A stretch of DNA of 64,000 bases from NCBI GenBank assembly GCA_028583415.1, contig CM053269.1, forward strand, positions 35,654,254 to 35,718,253, given 5' to 3'. The DNA comes from Protea cynaroides (taxonomy: Eukaryota > Streptophyta > Magnoliopsida > Proteales > Proteaceae). Under the pieces are notes generated by a model. The model was not told the origin of the DNA. It saw only the letters and a program-made list of their open reading frames with translations, and ran no database searches. Of the stretch, positions 45,361 to 56,680 are shown piece by piece. How positions within the stretch are numbered: position 1 is the first letter of the stretch; every line of letters begins with the position of its first letter. Made by a program: the position numbers and the translations under genes.

Positions 45361-47065
45361 TGTTGGCCATATGTTGTCATTGTTGGCAATGTGATAGTGT
45401 TGATGAGCATACAATCAGAGAAATGAGGAGAGAGGGCATCAGTGCAGGAGAGATAGTGTTAGTGCAAGTGGCAAAGATGAATCAGCCTTGATTATGTATT
45501 CAATAGAGTTTTACAAGCTCTATAGAGTGATTAAGAAAGCAAGCAGTAAGTTGACTAGGTGTCTATACTGAGTTAATTGGGTAGTGAGAGCTTCGTCATT
45601 CAATCAAGTTGTACATGTGTTCAGTGATGTTCTAAGCTGAAACAAAGTAATAAATAGTGTGTGGGAGTTCAGGTGAACATGTACGAAAAGTTTTGGGTCC
45701 AAATTCCAAGTTTCTTTTTGAAGTTTTGACTTTGAGGCTATTTTTTGGTGGGTCTCGTAGTAGTTTCATGGAATTAAGGCATTGGAAAGACCTAGATCGT
45801 CGAGTTGGCTTCGCAATGCAACTTGAATCACTAAATTCCGTTGTCGGATGAAAGAGATATTGTGATTTCTGTCAGAGTGTGGGAAAAGGTAAAAAAAACT
45901 GAGCTCTCAGTAATTTGGTGTATCTCAGGGGATTCCACTATAGTTCTCATAAGTTTTAAGGTCTTATTTGAAATTATCATAACTTAAAGGACTCGGCTAT
46001 AATTATCATAAGTTCAATTAGAGGCCGATCGGACGGCTCTATAAAAGCCGCGTTGGAGATATGCTAATCTGACGTATTATAAAAATGCGGGATCCGGTGT
46101 ATGTCGGTGGGCGGAACATGACGCTCCCATGAATGTCATGAGTGTCCAAATGTAATTTAATCCTGTGCTCTGCGTCACATGAAGTAGGCTTCATTATTCT
46201 GTGTGGCGCATACATGGTACAACCGCAGATCTTATCCAGATCCGATGGTCATCCTCAATCTTGATTTTATGTGACGCGATTAACATGATCCGACAGAGGA
46301 TATTCAATCCTACATTTTCTGCTTGATCGAATGGCCTATATTGAAAATTCTTCAATCGGCCAATGGGAACACGACACCGCGCATGCTGTGTCAGCGGCAG
46401 TGTGGCTTGAGTGCTTCACGGTGCATGGTTGACTCTAAATGATTCCATTTTGAATCCTCTTTCATATGAGTTAAAGAAACAAATGTGACTAGTTGCCGAA
46501 TACGAAAGATAGAGAGGTTAAGGGGATTTTGAGGGTTTTTCTTGTTGTGTGGGAATTCAATCACCCATCAACCTCATTTTTGCATATCTATGATGCATAG
46601 AAGAGTAATGAGAGGTTAGTGGAGCTCTTATTGTAGATCTATGGTGATTATGAGGCTATGAGAAAGAGAGAGATGTTTGTGAACAATGGTTTGCTTGAAG
46701 AGTTGAGTTCTCCCAACATTGGGAGTTGTTGGAGATGCCATTGAGCCATTGGAAGTGTCAAATTCATCTCCGAAAATCTAGAAGTATTGGTTGTGATATT
46801 TTCTCAACTCTGTATTTTTCATTGCTTTCAATACATGATATGCTAGCTTAGATGTATATTATTGAATACCTAGCTAGTTTGGGATTTCATTGTAAGGTAT
46901 TATATAAACCTGAAAAGCTAATGAAGTGTTGTGTTCTGTAGGTGTTGGACATTGGCATTTCTCCATATCAGCTTTAAGCAATAGGGAAAGTTTAAGGAAA
47001 AGAGTTTCCATACCACCCCCCCCCCCCCAACAAAAAAAAAACACGATGTCAACCGAGGTTCATCA
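45361..47065 (+). repeat. 3' LTR of the SIRE-like copia element
   Basis: TGTTGGCC..GAGGTTCATCA, about 1.7 kb. The right end is set by the match to the minus-strand copy beginning TGATGAACCTC at 62497. Shared internal text includes GTATTTTTCATTGCTTTCAATACATGATATGCTAGCTTA-like sequence (46815-46855; rc near 63010-63050). Contains a C-run at 47019-47031. No gene. Confidence 0.75.
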
Positions 47066-47600
47066 CTTCTCTCGTGGAGGCTTTTAGTTAATCAACGAGG
47101 GCTCACACATGGTTCAGATGCATTTGAACACTTTTTTTTTGTTTTTTTTTTACCAATTTGGGCAACCTGAGTTGCTCTAGGCATAATTGCAAAACCTTTT
47201 GCCTTTTACTATCTTGCAAATATTAATGGGAATAACACTAACATATATAACATGTGAGTGTTAACTTGGATCACTTGTATTTGTATATCAAAACGAAAGA
47301 TCATCTAGAAACCAATCATCGGTCAGAATTTTGAACTGACCCAAGAACCAGTGGGTTGACTGGTCGCCTCCACTAATATATATATATATATATATATATA
47401 TTATCACTTTTGTTCAAGCCTTATCAACAAGGTCAAAGTTGTCTTCTTAGTTTCAAGTAAGTTGTTCAGTACTCTTACCTATCCAAAAAAATAATAATAA
47501 TTGTTCAATCTTTCATTCTATGCAACGCGGTTAGAGTAGTTGGCCGAAAATCTTGTATAACAACTTCTCTATATTAACTTACCCAAAAAAAACTTCTCTA
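47066..47600. other. intergenic sequence, no gene seen
   Basis: Anonymous AT-rich sequence with poly-T (about 47131-47151) and a TA microsatellite (about 47378-47401). Confidence 0.6.
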
Positions 47601-47619
47601 TATTAACCAAACTTTTATG

Positions 47620-49570
47620 ACCGACCACAAAGCAAGGAAAAAATGTACATTCGGCTCTGGGTATGCAGGACAGCCCACCGAATAGCTTCCATGCCAAGGG
47701 AGGAGGTTGGGGACCAGAGTCGACTGCTTAGCAAGAAAATCAAAACTTCATAGAAGTGATGGCAGTAATTCAGCTTGGCCACCGAGAGATACTGTAAATC
47801 AGCAGCAAGAAAAGGTAGGTCTATGATCACTGTCGCTCACTCATAATTAACTCTGGCCTTCTAACACAACCTAACTCGCTTCATGCAATGGTCTCCTAGG
47901 TGGAAATCTAACTACTCTTTTATTCAGTTAGGGTTCAGTAAGGGGTGATTATGCCTTTGCTTGTGTGCCCACGGGCTTTCCTAGTGCAACCATCCTCTCT
48001 ATTGAAAACAAAAGCATAGAAGTAGCTGAAAGGCAGGTGACTTGCATGCTAGCATGACTACTTATGTGCTTTCCCTCCTCTCAGCTCGACCATCCCTTGA
48101 TCCTAACCCCCCTATTGACGTAAAGGGCGACAGCTAGCTCGACCAGCCCGACAACAAGTAAAGGGGTGTAGGTCCGGGTTCTATCTTTCTCAATTCATCG
48201 ATCGACAACAGCCTTACCCGGCTGGTAGAGCTTTCCTCTAGCAGCACGATGCCAATTCCACCTTAGAGCCAGAATGTGGTGGTGGTTCCTTTTTGCTACA
48301 GCAGAGCTGAATTGTGCAGGGACGAAGGCCAGCCAGAATGGAATCCGCTGTTCACCGGGATTTGCTTGATAATCACATGTCCTTCATCATAAACAATATT
48401 AAACAGGACTTTGAAATGGTGAGCAGCTACCTGACTGCCTAGATGTGCGATCGTACTTAATAATTTTTTAATAACAATAGAATGGATTGTCATTTTTGTT
48501 TTCGTTTCTCGAGTTGGCTCAGACAGAGGAAAAACCAAAGACGAATTGCAGTCTGCTTTCGCTTCCAGGTACGGGCTCAGATAAAAATCATTCTTGTGCG
48601 GGATGAGATTGACCCAGATGAGACAGCCTCAGCTACTGAAATAGCCCGCCCATTAAGTTCTTCGAACCGTCTGTTTGCTAGGTTTTGGACGAGGGCTAAG
48701 GTCGAGTCATCCGGCCTCCCCGATTCATCCCCTCTACTTGTACTTGTCAAGTCTTAACCACTCATATGAGGTGCCCCTAGCAAGATAAAGCACATCGCTT
48801 CCGCATCTACTTAGTTAGCATCCCAAATCTGCGTACCCCTGCTTCCAGTCTTTTAGCGGACTCAAGGTGACTTCTAACCAGGTGCTTAAGCGCCTCCTAC
48901 AAGATCAGTCTTCTAGGAAGGACATCTAACATAGTATCAGAGTGGGTACCTCGGTCCTCCCTAGCGGTAACTGTCACGTGTATGACCACCCAAAAAGCTT
49001 TTATTTTTCTTATGAAATGTTTATTAGCGTTGATAGCTCTCTTCTTTAAAGCTTATGTCGTAGAAGTGGCTATTGGCGTTTTATCTACATCTTCCCGACC
49101 AGGAATGGGTTCGCTTTGTTTGGGATGAACTTGCAAAGACTCAACCCGAGGGAAGGGAGCAGAGGGCTTCGTTCGCTCCGCGATCCTCTTCCTGAACTGA
49201 AAAAACTTGTATGTGCTTCCAGTGGCTTCGACATGCAAGGCAATGAACCACTCTCTCCCGGTGGTCGAGCTGATCGTAGAGCACCGTTGCCTTGACTCTG
49301 TTAGGGGCGCAGTAGTTTGATTGCTGGGCGCGGGCACCCGACGAAGGGGGGACGGGGAAAGCTACAGGCCCAAAACCTTCAACCCTTCTTTCTAAATGGG
49401 GGGGCCCGGGGCACCTCATCTCACTACAGGAGCTGTAGCGTGACAAACTCATTGTATGGACGGTAACACTCACAATGCTTCGCTTCACTTGCTTTTCAGA
49501 CCCGGCTCGTCTCGTCGGATGCATTCCACTCTGACTGACTGACCGAAACATAAGTAGTTTAGTTTTCATG
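47620..49570. other. probable nuclear copy of mitochondrial DNA (NUMT), extent uncertain
   Basis: Base composition is higher in G+C and free of the TE signatures around it. It contains a readable piece of mitochondrial ccmFC (49336-49419), and the style of the non-coding DNA (short GC-rich words, no poly-A) resembles plant mitochondrial intergenic sequence. The outer limits are guesses. Open frames at 48482-48757, 49053-49337 and 48296-48538 match nothing I recognise. Confidence 0.4.
49336..49419 (-). pseudogene. ccmFC: fragment of mitochondrial ccmFC (cytochrome c maturation)
   Basis: The minus strand reads MRCPGPPHLERRVEGFGPVA and then FPVPPSSG. I recognise the internal ccmFC protein segment MRCPGHPHLERRVEGFGPVA.., a membrane subunit of mitochondrial haem lyase in plants. 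Only about 28 residues match; upstream and downstream residues in the same ORF (49141-49569) do not look like ccmFC. It is a fragment in rearranged mitochondrial-type DNA. In nuclear context it cannot be functional. Confidence 0.72.
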
Positions 49571-50003
49571 ATCCTGTGGTATCATCAACAAGCTATTTTA
49601 TTTGTTTTGTTGGGGACGCGGGAGAGTTTTCCCGATCATTGAGTCACAGCTGTGAACTCCATAAGGGCAAATGCCCATTTGCCAAGCCTACCACTCATAA
49701 TTGGTCGAAATAGCAGATACTTAATTATATCAATTTGATATATAACAAAAACCATTGCAGAAAGCATATATACCCTTCACTTTTGAGAAGAAAAATACAA
49801 AATCAAGCACAACTTCTCAATTGGTCAATAATTTCGTATCTAGCTAATCTGATGGAAGGAAATTCTGGGTCCTTATTTCCTACTTTTATCTCTCCAGTAG
49901 TGCAATTAAAGAATCAGAATTTTCCCAATTTTTTTTTTAAAGAATAAAAAAAAGTACGGTAACCGGAATAATCACACAAAAGGTAATAATAAAATCAAAC
50001 GCT

Positions 50004-50081
<78 letters not shown>

Positions 50082-50650
50082 GCATATACAGTACTTCTTT
50101 CTAGACGAATAGATAACTTCTAAAGCTTCCAGTCCTTCCACATGTATTGAGGGCATCTTCATGCCGGACTAGTAGGTGCATTTCAACTTTCTCTCTGTCT
50201 CTCTCCAGCCCCCACTTACAATTTTATGACTATTTCTTTGTTGAGATGTTCAGGAACAAAAAGCTTTAGCTTCTCCACTACATGATCGAGATAATTAATC
50301 AGAATGTTCAGAGCTAGGACCCATTACGAAGTTGTCATACTGAGTGGCTAAGAATTACTCAGAAGTGAGAGATTGAGAGTGAAGGCATAAGTATCAAAAA
50401 AAGAAGAAGAAGAAGAAGAGAAAGAGTGAGTGAAGGAACGTTAGGCTTTGATAATGCCAGAAGATTCATCCATTATTGCCTCTAAAGCGGATTAAAGTTT
50501 TATAAACCTGAAATTGAAGAACATCTTTGTATGTTGAAGATAAATACAGATTAATTCTAGAAGAGTTAGTAACCTTGAGTTCTAGTCTTGAGTCCTAGTT
50601 AGCTTACCTGCAAATTAATGGAGACATGGCGAGCGGAGGAGGCTGCATAC
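49571..50650. other. intergenic host DNA, downstream region of MIR164
   Basis: AT-rich, no supported ORF. Holds the GA/CT inverted microsatellite (50007-50079). The minus-strand GCAG|GTAAGCTAACT at about 50599-50613 could be a splice donor of the primary microRNA transcript. Confidence 0.5.
50007..50079. repeat. head-to-head (GA)17(CT)19 microsatellite
   Basis: 34 nt of GA repeats directly joined to 39 nt of CT repeats, a nearly perfect palindrome able to form a long hairpin. Confidence 0.97.
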
Positions 50651-50679
50651 ACAGTTCCACAGAATCAACCAGAGAAGGT

Positions 50680-50795
50680 AAGAGTGGGCATGATGGAGAA
50701 GGAGGGCACATGAAGAACTAACTAACTTGGGGGTACTGTTAATGGAGTTAGAGTGTAATGCACGTGCCCTGCTTCTCCATCTTGCACGTCACACA
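50680..50795 (-). ncRNA. MIR164: MIR164 microRNA precursor
   Basis: The minus strand at 50759-50779 matches the mature miR164 of plants over all 21 nt (begins TGGAGAAGCAGGGCACG). The facing arm, 50692-50712, reads CATGTGCCCTCCTTCTCCA plus TC. The two arms pair over 19 positions with one mismatch (position 9) and one G-U pair, leaving 2-nt 3' overhangs on both sides, the dicing signature. The loop is 46 nt (50713-50758). miR164 directs cleavage of NAC transcription factor mRNAs (CUC1/CUC2, NAC1, ORE1 types) that set organ boundaries, lateral roots and senescence. This is the only clear host gene of the window. Confidence 0.95.
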
Positions 50796-50920
50796 CCTTG
50801 CCACGCCCTCCATATTCAGCCAGCAGCTTTACACACTCAGGGAAGAAGAGAAGCTTGAGGCTCTCTTCACTTATAAGAGCAAATCTGGGAGCATCTCCAA
50901 TCCTCCTCTTTCTTTTTCAC

Positions 50921-50927
50921 TTTTATA
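50921..50927 (-). promoter_or_regulatory. candidate TATA box of the MIR164 transcription unit
   Basis: The minus strand reads CTTATAAAAGTG; the TATAAAA core lies about 140 nt upstream of the mature sequence, with a pyrimidine/purine-rich stretch downstream as in plant leaders. A second weaker CTTATAAG is at about 50871-50878. Confidence 0.45.
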
Positions 50928-53549
50928 AGAAAAGAGGTAAATCAGGAGGTGCGGGCCCAGGACATGTAAAGACGTGAGCTGGGTGTGGGACCCCATTATC
51001 AGTTTTGAAATAACCCATCGTCTTGTAACAACTGATGTTGGAATATTAATGTGAGGAGATCGATGGAAGAAGTAACCTTTAAGAGGGCTACCCATCCTCT
51101 CTTAACTGCAATGTGTAGAGAAATATCATTCTCTAAGGCCCCCTTCTCTTCATTGTATCATCTCTAGGTCTTAAGGTTTTAATTGTTTATGTGAACAAGC
51201 ATATGTGGTCGATAAAAATTAGGAGTAGTCTCCCACTTTTGTAGTAATTAAGTGTCATCAACTGCCATATTAATGAGGCCATTCCTTGACAACACAAGAT
51301 ACCATCATCTTTGCCCTACCAGACCTTTGACCAAGGACTCATCCTCTACCCTCCTTAATGCCATGTTGCATCATATCTAGCTTGAAGTTGAAACTATGTT
51401 CAAAAGGACCAAATGGAAAAGAAAAACGACCTTGTATTTGTTCCATACTGGAAGGAGTGGAAAGGAATCAATCTTAGGGAAGATGGATCAAACCTCTTGA
51501 AAGCAGATATTCTTAATAGAGTACAATGGTTAATTTCTCATGCTTGTAGTTTATACATGCTTCTACTGAACCACACTGGTCACCACGAACAAATGCACAA
51601 TGTGTCATTGTCATGAGGGGAAGCCATAGTTAAATTCCTGTCTTAGTACATGTTGGACTTCATGATAAATGTCCAAAAAAATCTTGTATATTTGTCATAT
51701 ATAAGAGGATGAGTTTTAATCAATAATTTTAAGGAAGGGGGAGGAAAGTGAAATCATTAAAAAAAATAGAAACTTTTGTAATCATGATTGTGTAATCATC
51801 TTAAAGTCTTATTGAATAAAAGATTTTCAAATGAAATATTTGTTTTCCTTCTTAAATTCAAGGAACATGATATTAAAATGTGATAAAATAAAACCCAGAT
51901 TTGAAATGCTTTTTTTTCAGTTACACAATAATATTAGTTAATATTTTTATTTCAATTTTGACAAGGGTTTGTAATGATTGGATTTACTCTTAAATAGGGG
52001 TACTTTAATCTGAATGTCATAAGGGTGATGCTATTATCTGACTTTCATTTTATAAGGGATTGAGAAAAGAAAGTTCTGATTAATGGAAAAGTGCAGCATC
52101 CTATTTTATGCAACCGTCCAACCAAACTTTCTCCTTGACTTAATTTTACTTCCCTTCTCTTCCCTTCTTTCTTCTTGTTCTATATTTTTTCAAACTGATT
52201 ATGGTAATCTTCAAACCAAGGATGAGATAGAAAGCCCTATTTTACAAAGTAAAGCTGTGGAGCACAACACACAAAAATAAGTGTTGTGGGGTCCACTGGA
52301 TTATTTCTTTTTCTCCTTGCTTTTGTGTTTTGTTCTTTTTTTTTCTTTTTTTTCTTTTATTTCTTTTGATAGAATTTTCTTTCTTCATCTTAGTGTGCAA
52401 GTATATGGCTATAGGTTGGGTTTGAGGAGAACCTCATCATCGTTGTGACTTGGTTGGGGGGTCATTCTGCTTGACCCCACCTCCTGAATGGTATCCTAAG
52501 TCTTTGCCGAGTCCACTTTTCATGAGAGAGATTGGATTTTTTCAAGATGCTTCTCATCATGTCTTGTAAACGTATGGGAAAGAATTATTTTTTATTCATC
52601 TCACATATATTATTAGTTTCTGAACGGTAAATTTGAAGCCTTTAATCAGTGTCATGGACTGTGGCTCATGTCATCATCTCTGTGGAAAAGTTCAACATAA
52701 ATATTACATAAATCAATATAGTACTCTGGGAAATCTAATTGATTAAGATCAATGTAAAACCAAGGTTTTATGCATACAAAATCAGACATGAGATCCGTTT
52801 CCATCATTTTCGATCTGATTTGGATCAGAGTCAGGTCAAATTGGTATTGAATTGATCGGAATTGGCTGGAACCCTAAAATTGGAATCAAAATGAAGAAAC
52901 AAACAAAGATTTCCCAAAATCTTTGATTTTTTTTTTTTTTTTTTTTTGGTTTTAAATTCAATAAAATTGGGACAACCTTACTACAAAAAGTAGGTTTTAT
53001 TGACTGTTTTATTATTTTATTTATTAAAATAAGAAAACAATAACAAAAAAAATGAAGATCAAACATGAATAACAACCAATTCAAAAAAGAGTTGTAGCAA
53101 GAATTGATTGGAATCGGGATCTGACTTGACTGATTCTGATTCAAATCAGGTGTTCATGAAATTCACAATCTCTGCCTTCATATGAGTATGAGTAAGGATT
53201 CAAATCCTCTCCTGCGGCAGGAGGGTCCTATGGTTGATCCAAGGCTTGGAGTCCAGTCGGCTCGTCTACCAATACATCAGCAGGTGAGCTAGCTTAGATC
53301 CAACCCTTGACAGCCCGCAAGTGCGCAGTAGAGGATTCTATCCCATGAATAGGCCTCCATGTTCTCTACAAAGGATTTTATTTTATTTTTTGTTAAATTC
53401 TCTGCAAAGGATTCTGGAAATTTTTATTGGCCTATATAACAATTAATTAATTCTACTTGTCCACAGAGTAATGTGGAGAGTAAAAAGATCTTGGCTTATT
53501 CTTGTGTTGATGTAAGATAAGAACACCATTCCTGTCACACCCATAGCAA

Positions 53550-53735
53550 GATTCCTTACACTTTCACTATGATACCCACTCTAATCTGTACAACCTTGTC
53601 TTCATTAAACATTAATATTGTAAGGTTCTAATGCTAAAATATGTTGATGTGAAACGAGAAGAGATAGATTCCTAACATTTTCACTACAATTCCCACTGTA
53701 AGCTGTACAACCTTGTCTTGATTAAACATTGTTAG
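53550..53735. repeat. imperfect direct duplication, about 65 bp units 118 bp apart
   Basis: ATTCCTTACACTTTCACTAT..CTGTACAACCTTGTCTTCATT and ATTCCTAACATTTTCACTAC..CTGTACAACCTTGTCTTGATT, both followed by AAACATT. Confidence 0.75.
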
Positions 53736-55309
53736 CTGCTATTCAATATGGGCCTCTAATTTATTATAGTTTTTCTTGCCCTTTTCCTGTCATTGTATGC
53801 AAGTGGGTTAATTAATATTATTAGTAGATTAGTGGAATAAGGAAATTCAAACTCCTGTCTATGTATGAAAACTGGAGCACTTTTAAGGACTAAGAGACCT
53901 AATTAATATATATTATATTGAAAGCTCATTTTTATATCCATTGGAACTTGCATAACATGTTAAAGGGCAAAACACTTTTAGGACATTATTTTCAAAATTT
54001 TGCTGCCCATATTCAACAACCTTATGGTCTTAATTATTATTATTTTTTAATTAAGTGCTCAAATCAGTGAGTTACCTGTCAATCCCACTGAAGGATAAAA
54101 TTCTCTATAAATTAAGATAAAGTTCAAGAATGTTGGTCTAAAATCAGATTAAAGTATACTATGGAAAGATGTTAATTTATAAGGTCCCCTAACATGAGAT
54201 AGTGTGTTTGAGTTAGTGGTTAGTGAGGTGGTGCTTTGTAGATGCAATCTTATAAAAGGGGAGACAGTCAGGGAAGTATAGAAAGATGCCATTAACTATT
54301 TTGGATAATGGACATGGCCCCAGTGGCAACAAAAGCACAATACCCAAGAACAAGGCAAATAAATATCTGTATTTAGTTAAAAGGCAAGACTCAAGAAAGA
54401 AGAGAGCACAAGGTTTTTTTTTTTTTTTTTTTTTTTGGGGGGGGGTGGAACCCTAAATTGATGAACCGACTTTTCAGATCCAATTGATATTTTAGCTTGG
54501 GACAATAAAATTTACACTTGTGTCTTTAAGTTCTTGTTATTTTAAAAACTGAACCAAGCTTGATGACTGAATCAGATTGAAATCGAACAGACATCTTTTA
54601 GGTTTGTTTCCTAGTAGAACTGTATGTGGTTAAGAAATAATGAGTGCATGAAACCCCATCAAACTCCATACGGTTGAGGTTTTTGTTTTGTGGTAGTCAA
54701 ACTGTAATTTGCTCTTTCAGTGTTCAGTCCAAGTTCAAATTTTTTAAGCTATGGGCTGAACCATGAGGGAGCTGGTCAAGGTTTAAGAATCTAGAATCGG
54801 ACATGAAATCAACCTCCACGGGTCAGAATGAATCTAAATTTGCTCGGAAATCAACCTGAACTTATATAATCTCATCCCAGTTTCATTTAGGTTCCATTTG
54901 TTCTCATGTGAAAAGCTGGGAAATGAAAACTTTCTCATAAAATAGGATTTTCATTATTTTTTAGAATAAAGGTAGAAAAAGACTTTGATAAAGCAGAAAA
55001 ATTTTTCATATAAAATATCATTTGTACAAAAAATTCTAATAAGATAATAATAGTATACGATTAGAATTATTTGAATAAGTTGCATTTAATCAGCCGACTA
55101 ATGCAGTCATTGGACCGACTTTCATTTTACTTTCACATTAGAACATCATAGGCAAGCACAAGAATTATTAATACTTTTAATTTTTTATTCGAAACTAAAT
55201 AAGAAAAGATTAAAGTAGATTAGCCAGGTGCTTGGGTTAACATTTCACCATCCATCTAATCATACTCATTTTAATTGTCACACTATTGCAATGTTGAGCT
55301 CACCACCCC

Positions 55310-55346
<37 letters not shown>
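55310..55346. repeat. (CT)n microsatellite
   Basis: Run of CT dinucleotides after CACCCCCTCTTT, about 15 units. Confidence 0.95.
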
Positions 55347-55350
<4 letters not shown>

Positions 55351-55651
55351 ACTAGTTACGTTGGGATCAATCACATCCATGACTTCTAGATCTAAGATGT
55401 GTCACACAGCATAATTGAATAAGAAGTATGAAACAATGAAGAATTTACTATTGTTTTCTGTTCTTTGTGGGCTCAAATGGCGTCTAGCTACTGTACACCT
55501 CTCCCAAGTTCCAAGAATAAGAATTTCGATGCCTAATTGGGATTATGTAATCCAAGCAATATATAACTATAACATCTCCAGATGCAAATCAGCTACTATC
55601 ACCCAATATTGTATCTGGCCCTGGATTGATTATCAGGGCCTCAAATGATGA

Positions 55652-56265
55652 ATAATACTGGTATACTTTTAAATATTGGGATATTGCCTTCGATTCGACT
55701 GTGTTCTTGATCAATTGAATGTCAATAACCACAAGTCCATCACTATGAGAGTTGCTCCACCACAAATCACCTGATTATACACTTACTAAAATGTGTGAGT
55801 CTACATGCTACCTATTATTATGTTCATATAATTCTCATAAATTGCAACCACGATCTAAGCTTTGTATATTCATTGGCTACAATCAATAGCACAAAGGATA
55901 TTGCTGCCTTCCCGCACTACAGGGCATGTATATATATCTCATAATGTATTATTCAATGAGAGCCTTTTCCTGTTAAAAAAAATATCCACTATGGGTCCTC
56001 CTCAACAACCTCTGATTCAGAACCTCAAATTAGCCGCAACATACCCACAACCCATGTGTCGTTCCCCAATAGCAATACAATTCAAGCCCATACACCGAGC
56101 AACCAATCCTTTTGTTGAAAAATTAATTATAGAATTAAAGATGAAAACAGAAAATCATAGTGCTTAATTACATGCCGAAATCTCCCCACATTGCCCTTAA
56201 GGTGATTATTGCTCACCCTATAATGTTGCAAGGATTTTGGCAATTCACATCTAGAATTTAATTTG
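55652..56265 (+). pseudogene. copia integrase C-terminal part (copia 2), broken
   Basis: Across frames it reads KYWDIAFDSTVFLIN, ITTSP, ELLHHKSPDYT, YNSHKLQPRSKLCIFIGY, HKGYCCLP and TGHVYISHNVLFNESLF, the canonical end of a plant copia integrase (VFLIN, LLRPYN..KLQPRS.PCVFIGY, HKGY, GR.YISRHV.F.E..FP). Multiple frameshifts. The text stops at 56265, where a minus-strand LTR element is inserted (duplication ATTTG), and the same copia resumes further right with its reverse transcriptase. Confidence 0.85.
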
Positions 56266-56680
56266 TGTAAGACTTTTTTAGGTCTCTTTAGGATTTCCCA
56301 GTCAACCCATTAGGGTTTCTATTAACCCTGTTATCTACACAATACCAACAACACAATGGGATACAATAAACAATGTAAATCACATACCTGCACATTGAAG
56401 ATTGTTTTTTGTCTTTCTTCGCTTTGGTTTGAGTTTTCTACAGCCTACCAAGGATCCTTTTAGTTTTCTCTGTGTATGGGAACAGGAGAGGAAATAACAC
56501 CGTGACTGCGGGGACCTTAACCGTAGGTATATATAATACAACTCCATCATTGGACCAGTCCCACAGTGGACTAGGTTGGTCCATCTCCAATCATACTTAA
56601 ACTAATCTACCTGTAATCAGATTCCCACTGAACCAACTAACCTTATAATTAATTAAGCATTCACACATAAATATCTTACA
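56266..56680 (-). repeat. LTR (3' in element orientation) of the second gag-only-family element
   Basis: 415 bp, plus strand TGTAAGAC..TATCTTACA, preceded by ATTTG (56261-56265). Followed by TTCTCTCACTT, whose reverse complement AAGTGAGAGAA is the polypurine tract. It resembles 60203-60617 in full and 970-1373 in outline (TATATATAATA promoter, AATTAATTAAGC end). Confidence 0.93.

Larger units (their letters stand above)
50930..55650. other. intergenic host DNA, no gene recognised
   Basis: AT-rich with many poly-A/T runs (52928-52949, 54416-54436) and only short unconnected ORFs on both strands, none with known motifs. Contains the duplication at 53550-53735 and a CT microsatellite at about 55310-55346. 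No tRNA-like cloverleaf or LTR ends found by eye. Confidence 0.55.

Noticed and set aside
47620..49570. A host or intact mitochondrial gene in the mitochondrial-like segment
   Set aside because: Only a 28-residue piece of ccmFC is recognisable; other ORFs are short and match nothing known to me.
53180..53360. tRNA gene suggested by GGATTCAAATCC
   Set aside because: No acceptor stem, D-arm or anticodon arm can be placed around it.
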